This document shows positions 33,201 to 38,500 of a stretch of DNA of 64,000 bases, piece after piece. The notes under the pieces are model-generated. The model saw only the letters and a program-made list of their open reading frames with translations, searched no databases and was not told the DNA's origin. The stretch's first letter is position 1, and each line of letters starts with the position of its first letter. Origin of the DNA: Betaproteobacteria bacterium HGW-Betaproteobacteria-9 (GTDB taxonomy: Bacteria; Pseudomonadota; Gammaproteobacteria; Burkholderiales; Burkholderiaceae_C); the NCBI GenBank assembly GCA_002842215.1, contig PHCC01000020.1, positions 1-64,000 of the forward strand. Reading direction: 5' to 3'. The position numbers and the translations under genes are program-made.

Positions 33201-33717
33201 GGAACTGGCCTTGAACAGTCCGTTTGCCTTCCGGTTCCAGGCGCTTTCCACCTCCACCGGCAACGTCAATGTGCTGGCTGGGGACCTGTTTGTTGATGCC
33301 ATGCGGGTGGGCAACCGCCTGACCATCAGCAACCCCAGGACCACGTTGTTGATCGACCAGAACGACCGCAGCATCCAGCCGTTTGACGTCCAGCTCTACT
33401 CGGCAGGCAGCCCGTTTGCCTTTGGCCTCACCGGCAACCGGGTGCTGACGGGGGCTTTCGTGATCTCGCGTGGCCCGGGCCACGAGGTGATTTCACCCAA
33501 TGGCAACAACCTGAGTGCGGCCGAACTGGGCGATCGTGAACTCTCGGTGCTGGGCACCTTGCCTTCTCCGACCGACGGGTTCTCGAACGGTCAGCCCGAT
33601 GCCGAAGCCTTGGCCGGTCTGGTGACCTTCGTGGGCACGCCGGTGAATGGCGGTGACGAATGCGAGTCAGAAGGTGCGGGCGATTCCAACAACTCCAAAT
33701 GCAAAGAAGAAAACTGA
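12289..33717 (+). CDS. Giant two-partner secretion exoprotein TpsA (LktA-type filamentous adhesin)
   Basis: A 7142-residue secreted protein, roughly 0.7 MDa. Residues 1-34 are an extended signal peptide region (NRLYRLVWNDALMIWTAVAEIARG), then a hydrophobic core with probable cleavage near residue 60. The TPS/haemagglutination domain (about 62-300) starts NNIQPDGRTQTTV. Its usual NPNG signature reads SPHG at 151-154 (FFASPHGFLVGAGGVVNVG). Next come three tandem ~420-residue repeats (775-2042) and a long Gly-rich repeat array. A calcium-loop-like DVDGDGVKDGDVND lies at about 3552-3565 and a heptad segment at about 5019-5140. A beta-helix region near the end leads to a C-terminal Cys pair, C7125 and C7138. 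I found only two other cysteines, C5688 and C5694. The ATG at 12289 follows GAAGGA and opens the ESPR; an upstream TTG at 12238 is rejected. tpsB follows at once. The product probably mediates adhesion or aggregation; leukotoxic activity is only a family name. Confidence 0.93.
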   Translation: MHRHSSVNRLYRLVWNDALMIWTAVAEIARGRGKSGTGRRRMTALLALNAGFVLGPPATAGPNNIQPDGRTQTTVSASGGATSVHTSTTSGANAFNSFSTFAVGGGQVVNMHLPGGSANLINMVTDSRVTINGMLNSIKGSKIGGNVFFASPHGFLVGAGGVVNVGSLTVSTPTRSFLDTFFTDTGDIDALSVGALLDGSAPDEGGAITIDGTVNAMGGVRFRGGSVRIGGTVYRGAKFVGLAPDFSDVVNVNGLAAGTKIVEVDGRIQVVAEDDPAAAVAPVASATEEDSENTTGSVDIQASQDVSVSGVIRNEGSDGVSGGLIDIRAGNNIALESGANISAAGRGNNSSGGTVYMMAANSAVAQTGALVNTSAGATGDGGAIEFSARNSVELAGGQFVATAASGSRGTVLIDPENITVSANQYFGGADHTLIADNAITVNAGVVVSTRNVAGGDTANQTTAVSVGNSGNLNLQAGSITLNTGSALIASADSGFNGGDITINATRAPGGALGGGGNASITATGATIMGASVSLQAQSDYDDTGALVPLPLAIPSATASISLTDTAVSASGTLAIGAKASVDTSPLGDTPLAISVANASATVDVGGTSVLSSTGNATLNAESTVTSNVKPTGLGLALPADAAVAISTINSTATVKVGGSSSVTTDAALELSAKNTVEATTVADITASQPAAVGGTVAVTVLTTVTKASIEDSATTQAASLKVSAESKNTVVNTAKAAAKGATKQTEAEKLADGPSETEKALDDYKVEGSTSGGSVDVAAAVAIVSLSSQTQASIGSSALQNTTGLATVSSVASNASTVDADGSTVGDGADVGIGAAFALNIGALTNTALIGDNAQVQANGLTLQATVPAGESNTFATSSKSGAGAANVGVAGSLAINTLANTTTALIQGDSDSSGTGANVNAGTGDILIEAGNASTSTVTAGAEVQGTGDSAKVGVGASVGVNVVANKTVAEVANLAVISGGANFGLNAQSAHSMGTDVTGGAAGAGIAVTPLVAVSIGDNTTIARLGDSATGLNLTGAYSSEADQSSEQTTVATGQTQGNDVSVGVSLALGIANDTVIASVERNVSADDGVSVGATSVARSDTSATASVAGGQEADDNGDAPDEAGGAPGKSVDEQVAAQGDSAKDKGKATADKAPAAPETSGGKTGKKLDKSTNPTGDEAPKAETSEGGVSVAAAVGINVASSETTASIGTGRSITSTGGALSVTSTAETDAAAKADGSQTDAGGTNVGIGAAVAVNAATATNTAIVSDNTNVNAQGLTVQAGMAAEDVDKGNNGKNDFVAEAQSGAGAGKVGVAGSLAINTVANTTTALVQGDSDSGGTGASVNAGAGDILIEAGNASTSTVTAGAEVEAGAEAKVGVGASVGVNVVANKTVAEVADKAAITGGANFGLNASSDHTMSTSVEGGASGAKISVTPVVAVSVGDNTTVARLGENTAGLGISGAYSSQADHSSEQTTVATGQTQGNQVAVGASIAVGIASDTVIASVERDISADGGVGVGATSVARSDTSATASVAGGQEADDNGEAPAEEGGAPGKSVDEQVAAQGDSAKDKGKTNADKAPAAPETSGGTTGGKLDTSVDANKTGNQAGKAEADSNGDGTGEGVAVAAAVGVNVANSETTASIGKGRSITSTGGALSVTSLAETDAKALADGSQTDAGGTDVGIGAAVAVNAATASNTAIVSDNAVVNTEGLTIQAGMDGAAKNDFVADAKSGAGAGNVGVAGSLAINIVDNSSQARLEGDTDASGTGASANANAGDILIEAANASTSTVKAAADVVGTGSTAKVGVGASIGVNVAVNKTVAEVADQAVLTGGANMGVNARADHTMSTELVGGSAGAKTSITPVVAVSIAVNTTQARVGASAAGLNLSGAFSSSAEQSNVMTTKATAQAQGDTAVGASLAAAIAVDDVSAELQRDVDSSTGVELIALSETSITTETTAGAKGAKKAKTNATTGEEEPEANTTADEQKKNQLDFAKNKNAGASAVDTSSPEAKTPDTSSSTPGTDKPTQASEQTRKDQQGKKISVAAAIGVSVARNQGRAEIGSGLNINAGTGELKIDAQSDTNYTTKSSGEAVSEDDAVGVAVAVTATHNVTQATLGAGTTVSQAGDVNINAESRQNRDADFQTAMSAEAVSGASGGGTAVAGGLAVVVNENKTLASIDEGATLGSAGNEVGHVSVTATDTSKISAQARAGALSKGGESKTGVGASFAVLVSLNENHAVVGRDADESGAFDPTAVNAESLTVSATKNRVSTPAAKNLTVDGVKNLDFDTFDPADYLASNNYYTEAIAGAASQGDTAVAGAFAVNVFTNKSIAELGEGVAVTTIGSTGPQTLGVDISSSSDMQSVTIAGAAAGAKQTGVGISNADTVNLDETRAAIGADSTVLANGANAGVKVQAESLQEMTNVGVSAGASTSGTAVAGVLGVVVALGKTEALIGDGAAVKALGDVSVKARTDVTGVMVSGGVSAANQTGIGASIAAQILANATSATIGAADVSTAKQLTVAAQADESVTSAVVAGAGAGTTAVAGALSVNVIVGDTTALVNQGAQVNTDAGYSSADQGVAITASDDTAILAITGGGAGGGTTGVGAALDTDVMAKTVTAGIADGAGTQVNAKKDVVIDASASEDLTSVTVGFGGGGTTGVGGAVSVAVVKNDVHAMIGSQAGVDADGNVGVNAQDDIKAVLAAGGVAGGGTTGVGGSIGVATLFGTTRATIGDSAVVNARGLGDARTVYTGETTGDDTSIEPADLGAKKTELAKGLSVTAYNREELITTVFSAGGGGTTGVAATVSADVIANTTEASIGQSASINQTNTLAHADQEVRVKAIDETSLINTAGGAGGGGSAGVGAAANVGVITKTTTAKIGKDTLVNAKKAVEVEAASLDSTLSTTVGLAGGGSVGVGGAVAGVGIANTTQALIEDGTSVADAAQVNVTGGNLSVKADEFANSWMISGGAAGGGAAGVGASLSVAVNASTTQARIGNFAETNATGLTSVHADSTESVNTITVAGSGGGSAGVSGSIGVNVVTSNTEAGIGSNAQVNQTLAAAGQSVDVKATDRIESLSVTGAAAGGGAAGVGAAVAVTVAQNTTQAYIGNNAQVSASQDVSVDASSDKLIDSVAAAGAGGGAAGVAGAISIVAVGMLLDGDSSDGLGNTVTNTDSETGKSKVGDMLGSSAQSQQTKADLDSQTGKMAVGGAVSDSAPVPDQNTIASIGTGATVKAGRDVTVAASDTTEVLQVGGGAAGGGAAGVAGTLGVTLLRDSAAATVGDGAHVDAGRTLDVNAGTRESVLNIGVSAAGGGAAGVSGSVAINVISSETVAAIGAAQINQSVAGSGNRSVLVRAQSDSELITVAGSGGGGGAAAVGGVLNVNTLSKTTSAHIGEGANVDADLDVRVAADSQQQIIGAGISVQGSGAASVGGAAAVNVIDNNTQAFIGSAQDDATKTAAHIDSDGNVAISAADDTLLMGVSASATGSGIAAVGGAVGVNVITSETLAYLGDNSSVNARGNAVNGATVYDGSIDQTTARALPTAPTGKGDLDVDGDGVKDGDVNDGASFNMSASGDGGGDASDTSNPETTRDSEGNAISGIAGGLGTRGTEQVKGLSVTAVGSEKIITASLGVAAAGAAGVTGTVTSNVISSVTQARIGDGAQVNKTDAAGAPVGAAANAVGADPSVRVRATDDTLVVMASGTMSGGIAGVSGSVNTVVVDKQTSATIGDADVKARNVDVRAEASEDLFLATANVSVGAAGIGAAVSVASVANTTTAGIDAGANVDATGDLRVKADQDTAIDMYTLAGSGGVVAVSGAVSVGVVDNTTQAYVEGAASPAAAATLNAGGTTEVAATSSAAMSSVTGSAAAGGVGVAGSVGVKVLTSSTTASIGDNTRVNQTRGGAAQDVKVSASDTVNLKGGGLAGAVGGFGVGAMSDTNIVRNTTTASIGNNTLVDADRDVGVTAASSKNVESTAIAIAAGALFGGAGSASVAVIGASLDDEAQEGLGDGATAGRADQQAQQTHAGSQLDDVSGSAHLTGAKSTVNAKAAGLGVAGDMNSSSTASQDKTQAFIGNNSRVTAGGKVDVTASDKTQLDLEVVGAAGGAVGIGAAVGVGITHSTTEAFIGSSAAVDAAGDVSITAAAGNLNATGSRVRSTAGAGGVIGVSAAVSVLKDSSTTRAYVDNNASIERADELLVSAETDRKAAATTIGAAAGGLAIGASVASATFGGSTSAYFQPNVDVGKTAGKLVNDVTILATDGSVASASATAGAAGIVSGSGAVATAEVTSGVSATMGSGAEVVAQDDVSVTAEATPETRAEAKGVSIGAGSVGASLATASTTSNVEARIDSGATISGDKLDVVARRLVGSSPTTAAQAFGASGGVLFGINATLAKAESAGTTRSAIGDNATLTMGGATTVHADSNTQQVSSGVGISVGGLLAVGADYSQATSNTLTEATVGNGVKLTGTALNVLADSSDTNFAHGIAGSGGLVSAPFSEAKTVSTSQTRASTGSGDNVGGDGRKIDVDAFVMRSSYDGLFDAWMQSTNASLIGVSGAKATNSSSATTSSTVGASGYVEADSVSVQASNTVEKGGPGTTNLPGVTSVTGAAIAVPSWNVNSASGGLADVPAADSLTTITNSAVAEVGAGATVQQTGSIMAPGAYKFDAWNDVTAQDRVKMASGGAVSAASGSSKVLADSNVAKVKVGDGAALSATGDLMMGARSVADISTQTSVDVWGLVGVAPKGDSVSRFKASNSIEIGAASLEAQNDIRLNAGASTLYNPETGSNTGLNAGSVVARTDVFNNTAIPVNRDPIADAVIETDSQITIADGAVLNSVSDVALFAEKGSATASGVGIGKDLYREALAAVGSAISNAFGGGDVSFETRTGNSVKTQTSGVTVNGEIHVGTHRKQNLEIDINGNVVAKTDGISIANTGVASLAQDILDRIDALNDLIREYSGGAAGTDAAIAVAAYQSEIRFLERKLVELGFQPDPLGGGFAGVAGLSPKEAAQEAVTAMTATKAGLTTTKTDLTTVNTGLTTTNTNLTTANTNLSNQNATLQTEVTALIAQRDALDADDTAGRQAIQNQINAKNTTIGNNNTTISNNNTTISNNNTTISANNTEIGLLTTRITSLDGQIVNVQTDIDDNKYSDVAAAGPTAKFLTISDAEAKLGNIYVRGDKLQGNGVLDAPGDAEIRITNNGPSFLILNDLTIPADEGGRIYFNSVDVKDNAQINGINGAAGGADFDIFTADSTTDFSGSTVLPGKPKIVVESKYDPLDPFYSSQTLAGGAATVAPDIILKGDISNLRGLVKIDSAAGSIRIEETASIRADDVEVKTRNGDFVQSYSNTFSHVAGAPLTTTNGDPNLAFPGNIAEISRTPEAVGSGIVANGSVLIAARYLNINGTIQSGIPEWGVRIPASATVSVGGVNMSFAQAQAHYNSLTPAQQAVLGSEYFQVSGATVSGLSGNQQGAWEDIKVSYNAKENRLELSGVRVQGGYIELFGQIFNTNQVGGGKLRVMDGYGQIKVDNESSLPMWVNLLDTGKGVQGEINITNISGVDANGVPVITTTQFLRGAGGSRSAFYDPQAGLRYTMTVGYDEGRVDYYRYSQNGWFGGAILGDKALDEYRIDSQVRSNDPLSQAEYLQVVSGANTTVYSPTTSAVYGASSITGGDQETINTATPVLTPGRSWRDCNWWTLCANATHYQEFTVTTATKTTITESVKADQRIGIEFIGFDQGTVNVASVGDVVLNGAINNASGETSVSSSGSITQNGDLNIISGVNVHLAAGTGIGSGTQAIQTNISDSGRLNATSSAGEVHIKEMVGNLNVGTIGGAGVSNVVLEADKNIVDAAAGSYVQGRRVELLSNNGGIGLTGAPLTVRTGYTTNMSQWSNNGLLATARDSINIRNLADAANPAIYNGNLLLISAESKTGDVRIETSGAVIDNNPFETIDTRTETELANLWDELRLRGAPSVEKANEAVAAFESGKNNNYRQYWQLRKGQADQGAVYDPGYVYAVSAGERSALEAAGLTPLQIDEFAQSRTDQYHSLHAEVGGLTATFDSGFAYDASVATGTGEETQIRTGATWTDAQLALSVGAGLLKNITDTVTSVKEPNVKGNNIELVAGTSIGSMNPNVDITLPTGATPAEIAAFLATLTADQKAALAAAERGDATVTGNVISIIRPRAVNVETGTGALTASAAAGDAFIGSEKDLRINQVTASDNVRIKVAGALINAATVAGTNNVVGDNIILEAANGGIGAAGSALRINPTAGSSLIARAAGDIWIETPADLTVDTIFSRNNVSLDAVGSILDMPGDSVLTPAVNIRSNNVTLVSRTGSIGEEDNALDVGVNPDGRVEATANTVGQGIYLNGPSGEHFNVGASTSGGATVLSAAENMKIDGTVTGLGTISLVSGGQTTLTTQADVTSTAADIQIRAGSLTMEDDGVAAARVRSGTGSIDVETVGDAVITGIESGNGTASAVRVVSTGGRVLDGGDTRLDVIADTASAAKFTVAGLLGVGSDGNPLDVRVRDLNASSVQGSVALAVVGGVNIEAVSAGDAVQITADGDITGQSVTSTGAGTQGPDKSVSVASTGGRVTLDSVTGTGPVTVDGQTGVDVNSVESTGGSVVLNSNAGNVVVDTTKAQQNVTMTAAAGTVTAGTTTATDGNVNLSALGDIEATTTVAGGTAQVTSAAGHVRLGSLTARGDVSVDGQAGVQTDTVESTAGSVVLNTDGGDIDAGVTKAWKDVTMRAASGAITADTTVATTGNVTFIARGDINTGSTSAGGTVVFDSEEGDVRTDEVSTGGAFTIETAGNIETGTVTAGRDVSLISTRGTVTADNTRSVRGSVTMEGQQGVTANRVVAAQDVTLASTRGAVDAGSLLARRGSITLSARGNIDVGTGTATNGSFVAGSTGGSVNVGTASADVVSLSAPRSVSARTLNVGSRLNLAGQNMAANVNSTGAGDVGGSVTGFGGGMASNVELALNSPFAFRFQALSTSTGNVNVLAGDLFVDAMRVGNRLTISNPRTTLLIDQNDRSIQPFDVQLYSAGSPFAFGLTGNRVLTGAFVISRGPGHEVISPNGNNLSAAELGDRELSVLGTLPSPTDGFSNGQPDAEALAGLVTFVGTPVNGGDECESEGAGDSNNSKCKEEN
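14611..18414 (+). repeat. Three tandem ~1.25-1.30 kb coding repeats in TpsA
   Basis: Each unit opens with a V(D/S/A)VAAAV segment, at 14611, 15862 and 17161; a fourth opening (ISVAAAIG) at 18415 closes the block. Unit lengths are 1251, 1299 and 1254 bases (417, 433 and 418 residues), all in frame. Shared blocks include AAVAVNAAT, VGVAGSLAIN, GDILIEA.NASTSTV, KVGVGAS.GVNV, and QTTVATGQTQGN in the first two units. Each unit ends in a hydrophilic, Lys/Asp/Glu/Pro-rich linker (for example QVAAQGDSAKDKGK) that contrasts with the Gly/Ala/Val-rich rest. The first two units are closest to each other; the third is more divergent, especially in its linker. Confidence 0.9.
18415..25860 (+). repeat. Degenerate ~80-120 residue Gly-rich repeat array in TpsA
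   Basis: About 2480 residues built from units with a common plan. A glycine-rich turn (GGGxxGVGA) is followed by a short strand (for example AVAVTVAQNTTQAYIG), then xxAQVxAxxDVSVxA. The turn changes along the array: TTGV forms dominate from about 20,080 to 20,700, then SAGV, then AAGV to about 22,270, with AAAV/IAAV and GGVGV forms beyond. Longer insertions interrupt it at 20,520-20,620, 21,750-21,960, 22,860-23,130 and 24,290-24,480. These are acidic, and the one at about 22,936-22,990 contains a calcium-loop-like aspartate ladder. Confidence 0.82.
27343..27700 (+). repeat. Heptad-repeat segment of TpsA with a 21-bp tandem repeat
   Basis: About 120 residues (roughly 5019-5138) in seven-residue periodicity: TDLTTVN, TGLTTTN, TNLTTAN, TNLSNQN and so on, then TALIAQR and DALDADD. 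From 27553 there are four consecutive 21-base units encoding NT(T)ISNN-type heptads (27553-27636), with ACG/ACC codon alternation as the only main change. Leucine or isoleucine recurs once per heptad, as in a coiled coil with weak polar core positions. The segment stands out from the beta-rich remainder and could be a hinge or an oligomerisation rod. Confidence 0.8.
31960..33140 (+). repeat. Regular ~20-residue beta-helix repeats near the TpsA C-terminus
   Basis: About 390 residues of short coils with a period near 20 residues. Examples are GGSVVLNSNAGNVVVDTTKA, QNVTMTAAAGTVTAGTTTA, GNVNLSALGDIEATTTVA and GDVSVDGQAGVQTDTVESTA. Alternating hydrophobic residues and Gly/Asn turns are typical of a right-handed parallel beta-helix, as expected for a TPS fibre. 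The last ~190 residues after this block contain the hydrophobic RNLTISNPRTTLLIDQ-like strands and the cysteine-containing tail. Confidence 0.75.
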
Positions 33718-35378
33718 TGAAACTCAGCTGTGCGGCGGCAGCCGCCCTTGTCACGTGTTCGACCTACGCCCAGGTTGTTGTTCCTCCCTCGGCCGATCCG
33801 GGCGCCTTGCAGCAACGCCGTATCGAGGAAGATCAGCGCCGTCTGGAACAGGAGCGCCTGGAGCGCGCGCCGACGGTGGCGCCGGTGATCGAAGCGCCGA
33901 AAGCGCCTGCGACCGCGCCGGTGGCCAGCGAGGTGCGCTTCAAGGTCAATGCGGTGAAATTTGCACCAGCATCCGAAGTGTTGTCTGCCGATGAGCTCAA
34001 GGCGCTGGCCGATGCGTTCGTGGGCAAGGAAGTCAGCTTTGCCGACCTGCAGCGCCTGGCCGAGCAGGTCAACGCGGCCTATCGCGAACGCGGTGTGGTG
34101 ACCGCGCGCGCCATCATCCCGCCACAGGACGTTTCCAGCGGGAACATCACCCTGCAGCTGGTCGAAGGCAAGCTGGGTGAAGTCCGGGTCAAGGGCAACG
34201 AATCCACGCGCGCGAGCTACGTCCTGAGCCGGGTGGATGCCGAGCCCGGCCGGCTGGTAGATCTGCCCACGCTGCAGAACAGTCTCTTGCGCTTCAACCG
34301 CACGAACGCCGCCCAGTTGCGCGCTGAGCTCAAACCGGGCCAGAGTTTTGGCAGCACCGATCTGGAAATCGGGATCATCGAACCCAAGCAGCACGGCTTT
34401 CGCATCGGCGTCGACAACCTGGGCAGCGAGGTGACGGGGGAAACCCGGGTGGGCTTGTCCTATTCCAACCAGAGCTTGCTGGGTTGGCGGGATTCACTGA
34501 GTCTGGCCGCGATGTCCGCCAGCGGTCTCAAGAGCTATTCGGTGGACTACGGCATTCCGGTCAGTCGCTCGGGCGGGCGCCTGAACCTCGCGCACAACCA
34601 GGACGACACCCAGCTGAAATACGGGCCTTTTGCCTCCCTGGGCATCACGGGCGAGTCCACCTCGACCGCTTTGTCGCTGCGTCAACCGCTGCACTTTGGG
34701 GAGCGCTCGCAAATTGACCTGCTCGCCAGCCTGCGCAAGCGCGATGTGGAAAACAAGGTCAGCGGTGTCTTTCTGTCCAGCACCGCCACGCAGGATGTGC
34801 AACTGGGTATCGAGTACCAGTCGGCCGACGACTCGGGTCAGTGGCTGACGAGCTATTCCTTCTACAACGGCAAAGCGGAGAGCGCTGGTGTGAGCAAACG
34901 CTACACGGTGGGCCGCGGTGCGCTGCGGCGAACGCAGTTTCTGGCCACCGGCTGGGCTTTGCGTGGTGCGCTGTCGGCTCAGCACACCAGCAGCGATGAG
35001 TTGCCTTCCAGCGAGCATTTTTTCCTGGGTGGGGAAGGCAGCGTGCGCGGTTATCCGGTGGGGGCCTTTTCGGGTGACCAGGGCGCTTTGCTGAGTCTGG
35101 AGTTGCACCACCCGATCACCGCTCCGTCCGCCGAGGGCGGCGGTCAGGCGTATTCGGCCGCGGGCTTTTTCTTTGTGGACACCGGTCAGGTCCGGCAGAT
35201 TCTGCCGCCCGACTCCACCCAGGACAAGACCAAGCGCCTGACCAGCCTGGGTTGGGGCGTGGAAGCGGCCATGGGACGCTACCTGTCGGCGCGCGTGACG
35301 CTCGCCTATGGTTTGCGTGAGTTGCCGGAACAAAAGCGGCGCTACACGGCCAGTGTTCAGATCTACAGTCAGTTCTGA
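33717..35378 (+). CDS. TpsB outer-membrane transporter (ShlB/FhaC/HecB family)
   Basis: A 553-residue Omp85-superfamily pore that secretes the TpsA protein. The signal peptide MKLSCAAAAALVTCSTYA is followed by the typical periplasmic plug helix region (SADPGALQQRRIEEDQRRLEQ) and a Pro/Ala linker. A POTRA_2 domain follows (about 80-170: VRFKVNAVKFAPASEVLS ... GNITLQLVEGKLGEVRV). The 16-stranded barrel carries the lid-loop signature VRGYPVGAFSGDQG and ends with a terminal phenylalanine (QIYSQF) used by the BAM machinery. The ATG at 33717 shares its A with the TGA stop of tpsA (TGATG), so translation is coupled; a longer frame starting at 33660 lies inside tpsA and is rejected. Order tpsA-tpsB is less common than tpsB-tpsA but known. 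Confidence 0.96.
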   Translation: MKLSCAAAAALVTCSTYAQVVVPPSADPGALQQRRIEEDQRRLEQERLERAPTVAPVIEAPKAPATAPVASEVRFKVNAVKFAPASEVLSADELKALADAFVGKEVSFADLQRLAEQVNAAYRERGVVTARAIIPPQDVSSGNITLQLVEGKLGEVRVKGNESTRASYVLSRVDAEPGRLVDLPTLQNSLLRFNRTNAAQLRAELKPGQSFGSTDLEIGIIEPKQHGFRIGVDNLGSEVTGETRVGLSYSNQSLLGWRDSLSLAAMSASGLKSYSVDYGIPVSRSGGRLNLAHNQDDTQLKYGPFASLGITGESTSTALSLRQPLHFGERSQIDLLASLRKRDVENKVSGVFLSSTATQDVQLGIEYQSADDSGQWLTSYSFYNGKAESAGVSKRYTVGRGALRRTQFLATGWALRGALSAQHTSSDELPSSEHFFLGGEGSVRGYPVGAFSGDQGALLSLELHHPITAPSAEGGGQAYSAAGFFFVDTGQVRQILPPDSTQDKTKRLTSLGWGVEAAMGRYLSARVTLAYGLRELPEQKRRYTASVQIYSQF

Positions 35379-35570
35379 TCAGCGGCGCCTTTTTCCCGTG
35401 TTGACTTCAGTTCTGTCCACCACACTGTCAACGGCGGTGCACCGGGCGGACGCGGGGTCCAGGAAATAGGCGCCTTTCCCGCCCCAACTCCACCGACCCG
35501 GGCGCTGGAATTGAGACAGAATGCGAGGAAGTTGTCGCAGCACACCGTGTGCGAAACGTCTTTATCCTCC

Positions 35571-38500
35571 ATGCCAGAAAACGAGCCCCCTCTGACGGCT
35601 GGCGGCCGCCCGGTCGGCGAAACGCCAGCCGTGTCTTCCATGGCCGCATGGGTCAGCGATCCGTCGCTTTTTGAGGCGATGTTTCTGTCCATGCCCGTGG
35701 CGGCCAGCCTGAGTCGCATGGCCGACGGTTGCCTCCTGGCCGTGAACGATGCCTGGGTTGCATTGTGTGGCGTGACCCGCGAGGAGGCGCTGGGCCGCAC
35801 GACGATCGAGTTGGGTCACTGGTTTGACGCATCCGACCGTGCCCGCTATGTGGCTTCGTTGTCGCAGACGGACAAGGTGGTCGATCTGCGCCTGAGCCAC
35901 CACAAAACCCACTGCGTTTGTTTGCGAACCCGGCGGCTCGACATGGGCAAGGAGCCACTCTTGCTGGTGTACCTGACCGAAGTCAACCAGGAACAACAGG
36001 CCGAACGCGCCTTGCAGAGCGCCAATCGGGAGCTGCAACAGCAGGTCGAACTGCACGGTGCGATCGAAAAGCTGGCTCGCGTGGGCCATTGGACGAATGC
36101 CAGCAGCGATCAGGATGTGATCTGGTCACCTGGTCTTTACGAGCTGACGGGGATCGATCCCGCACCGGTGTTGTCCCGTTCGCAAGGGCGGGGTGGCATC
36201 CACCCCGATGATCTGCCGGCCTGGATGAAGGCCCGTGAGGCGCTGGACGGAAGGGTGGTCGAGTTCCGCTGGACGCGGCCTGATGGCCAGCAGCGCTGGC
36301 TGCGCACGCGCATGGGTCAGACCGCCGTGGCGGGCAATCCGCAGACCGATTTCGGCGTGGTACAAGACATCACCGCCGAGCGCGAGGCCGCCCAGGCGCT
36401 GGCTGGCCAGCTGCGGTTCATCCAGAACATTGCGGCCCGGGTGCCGGGCTTGGTGTACCAGATACGTCGGTACCCCGATGGCAGCAGCACGATCCCGTAT
36501 GTGAACAACGCCGTGCGCGAGATGGTGGAACTGGACCCCAGCGACCTCGCGCACGACGCCAGACTCTTTTTTTCACGGGTGCACCCGGACGATCTTCCAC
36601 AGATGGTTTCTTCTCTGGCGGCATCCGCGCGCGATCTCACCCTGTGGCGGCAGGTCTACCGCATCCTGTTGCCCCGTGCTGGGCTGCGCTGGTACAGCGC
36701 TGAGGCGGTGCCCCAGCGCGAAGCCGACGGATCGGTGCTCTGGCACGGCTTCACCTTCGACGTCACCGAGTCCCGGCTGGCGGCCCAGGCACTGGAACGG
36801 CAGCACCGCATGCTCGAAGCCGTGCAGCAGGCACAGGCGGCGTTCATCGAGGCCGATGACAAGCGGCAGGCGTTCGAAAGCCTGCTGGCTGCGCTGCTGG
36901 GCGTGACGGGCAGTGGTTACGGTTTTGTGGGCGAAGTGCTGTACGACATGCGCGAGCAGCCCTACCTCAAGACCCACGCCATCACCGACATCGCCTGGGA
37001 CGAAGCCTCGCGGCGCCTGTACGACGCGCAGGTCGATGCGGGCATGGAGTTCCGCAACCTCAAGACCCTGTTCGGCCACGCCATGCTCACCGGTGAGACG
37101 GTGATCGCCAACGACCCGGCCCACGATCCCCGATCGGGTGGGCTGGCTTCGGGCCACCCGGACATGACGAGTTTCCTGGGCATTCCGCTCGCCGTGGGCG
37201 ACCGCCTGGTCGCGATGGTCGGCCTGGCGAACCAGCCCGGTGGTTACAGCCCCACCGATGTGGCGTTTCTGCAGCCGCTGCTGGGCGCGGTGCGCCAGCT
37301 GGTGCTGGCCTGGCGTGGGCATGCCGAACGCAGGCGGGCTCGCCTGCAGTTCCAGGCCACGAGTGCCCTGCTGGTCGAAAAAAGCGCAGCGCTGCAGGTG
37401 ACCTTCGACAGCATGAGCCAGGGTCTGACCATGGTGGACGCGGACGGGCGGGTGCGTTTTTACAACCAGCGCATGCTGGAGCTGCTGGGCTTGCCCGAAG
37501 CGCTGCTGCAGACACAGCCTCATCAGGATGAGGTGCTTGCATTCCAGGCGGCGCAGGGCGATTTTGGTGAAGACGGGCGCCTGCTGGACGCCTCGCTGCG
37601 CGCCCTGGTGGACCGCAACGCCAGCCTGCCACTGCCCGACAACTACCTGCGGCACACGCGCGACGGTCGTGTGCTGGATGTCTACACACGAAAGTTGCCC
37701 GACGGTGGCTATGTGCGCACCTACACCGATGTCACGTCCTATGTCCGTGCGGAAGAAGAGCTGCGTGAGGAGCGGCAGCGGCTGCAGTGGGTGCTGGAGG
37801 CCACGCGTCCGGGCATCTGGGAAACCAATATCGAGACCTGGGCCATGACGATCAACGACCGTTGGGCCGAGATGCTGGGCTACACGGTCGCGGAACTGCA
37901 GCCCACCACGTTCGACACCTGGCGCACGCTGGTTCACCCCAGGGACCTGGAGCGGGCGCAGCGGGTGTTGGAGCGACACTGGTCGGGCGAGCTGCCCTAC
38001 TACGAATGCGACGTCCGCATGCGCCACAAGGCGGGTCACTGGGTCTGGATCAACGACCGCGGCCGGGTTCACCGGCGCGACGACAGTGGCAAGGCGCTGT
38101 ACATGTCGGGCACCCACCTCGACATCTCCGACCGGGTCGCCGCCCAGGAAGAAGTGCGCGCGCTCAACGCCACCCTGGAGCGGCGCGTGGCCGAGCGCAC
38201 CGCCGAACTGGAGCGTTCCATGAAGGACATGGAGGCCATTTCGTATTCGATCGCGCACGACCTGCGCGCGCCGCTGCGTTCGGTGAACGGCTTTGCGTCC
38301 TTGATTGCCGAAGAAGAGGGCGATGGCTTGAGTCCGGTGGCCAAAGACATGTTCGGGCGCATCGCCCGCTCGTCGCGCAGCATGGGCCAGATGATTTCAG
38401 ACATGCTGGAGCTGCTGCGCGTAGTGCGGGTGGATCTGGACGCGGTGCCGGTGGACATGAATGCGCTGGCGCATTCGGTGGTCGATACCCTGGCGCCCGA

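Noticed and set aside
13885..33483. Very long open frames on the minus strand across the adhesin gene (13885-16986, 18904-22671, 25762-29211, 29338-31395, 31438-33483)
   Set aside because: They are antisense shadows of a GC-rich, codon-biased repetitive gene; their products are His/Arg/Gly-rich low-complexity without family features.
36573..38258. 561-codon minus-strand frame over the orphan kinase
   Set aside because: Antisense to clearly recognisable PAS, GAF and kinase domains.
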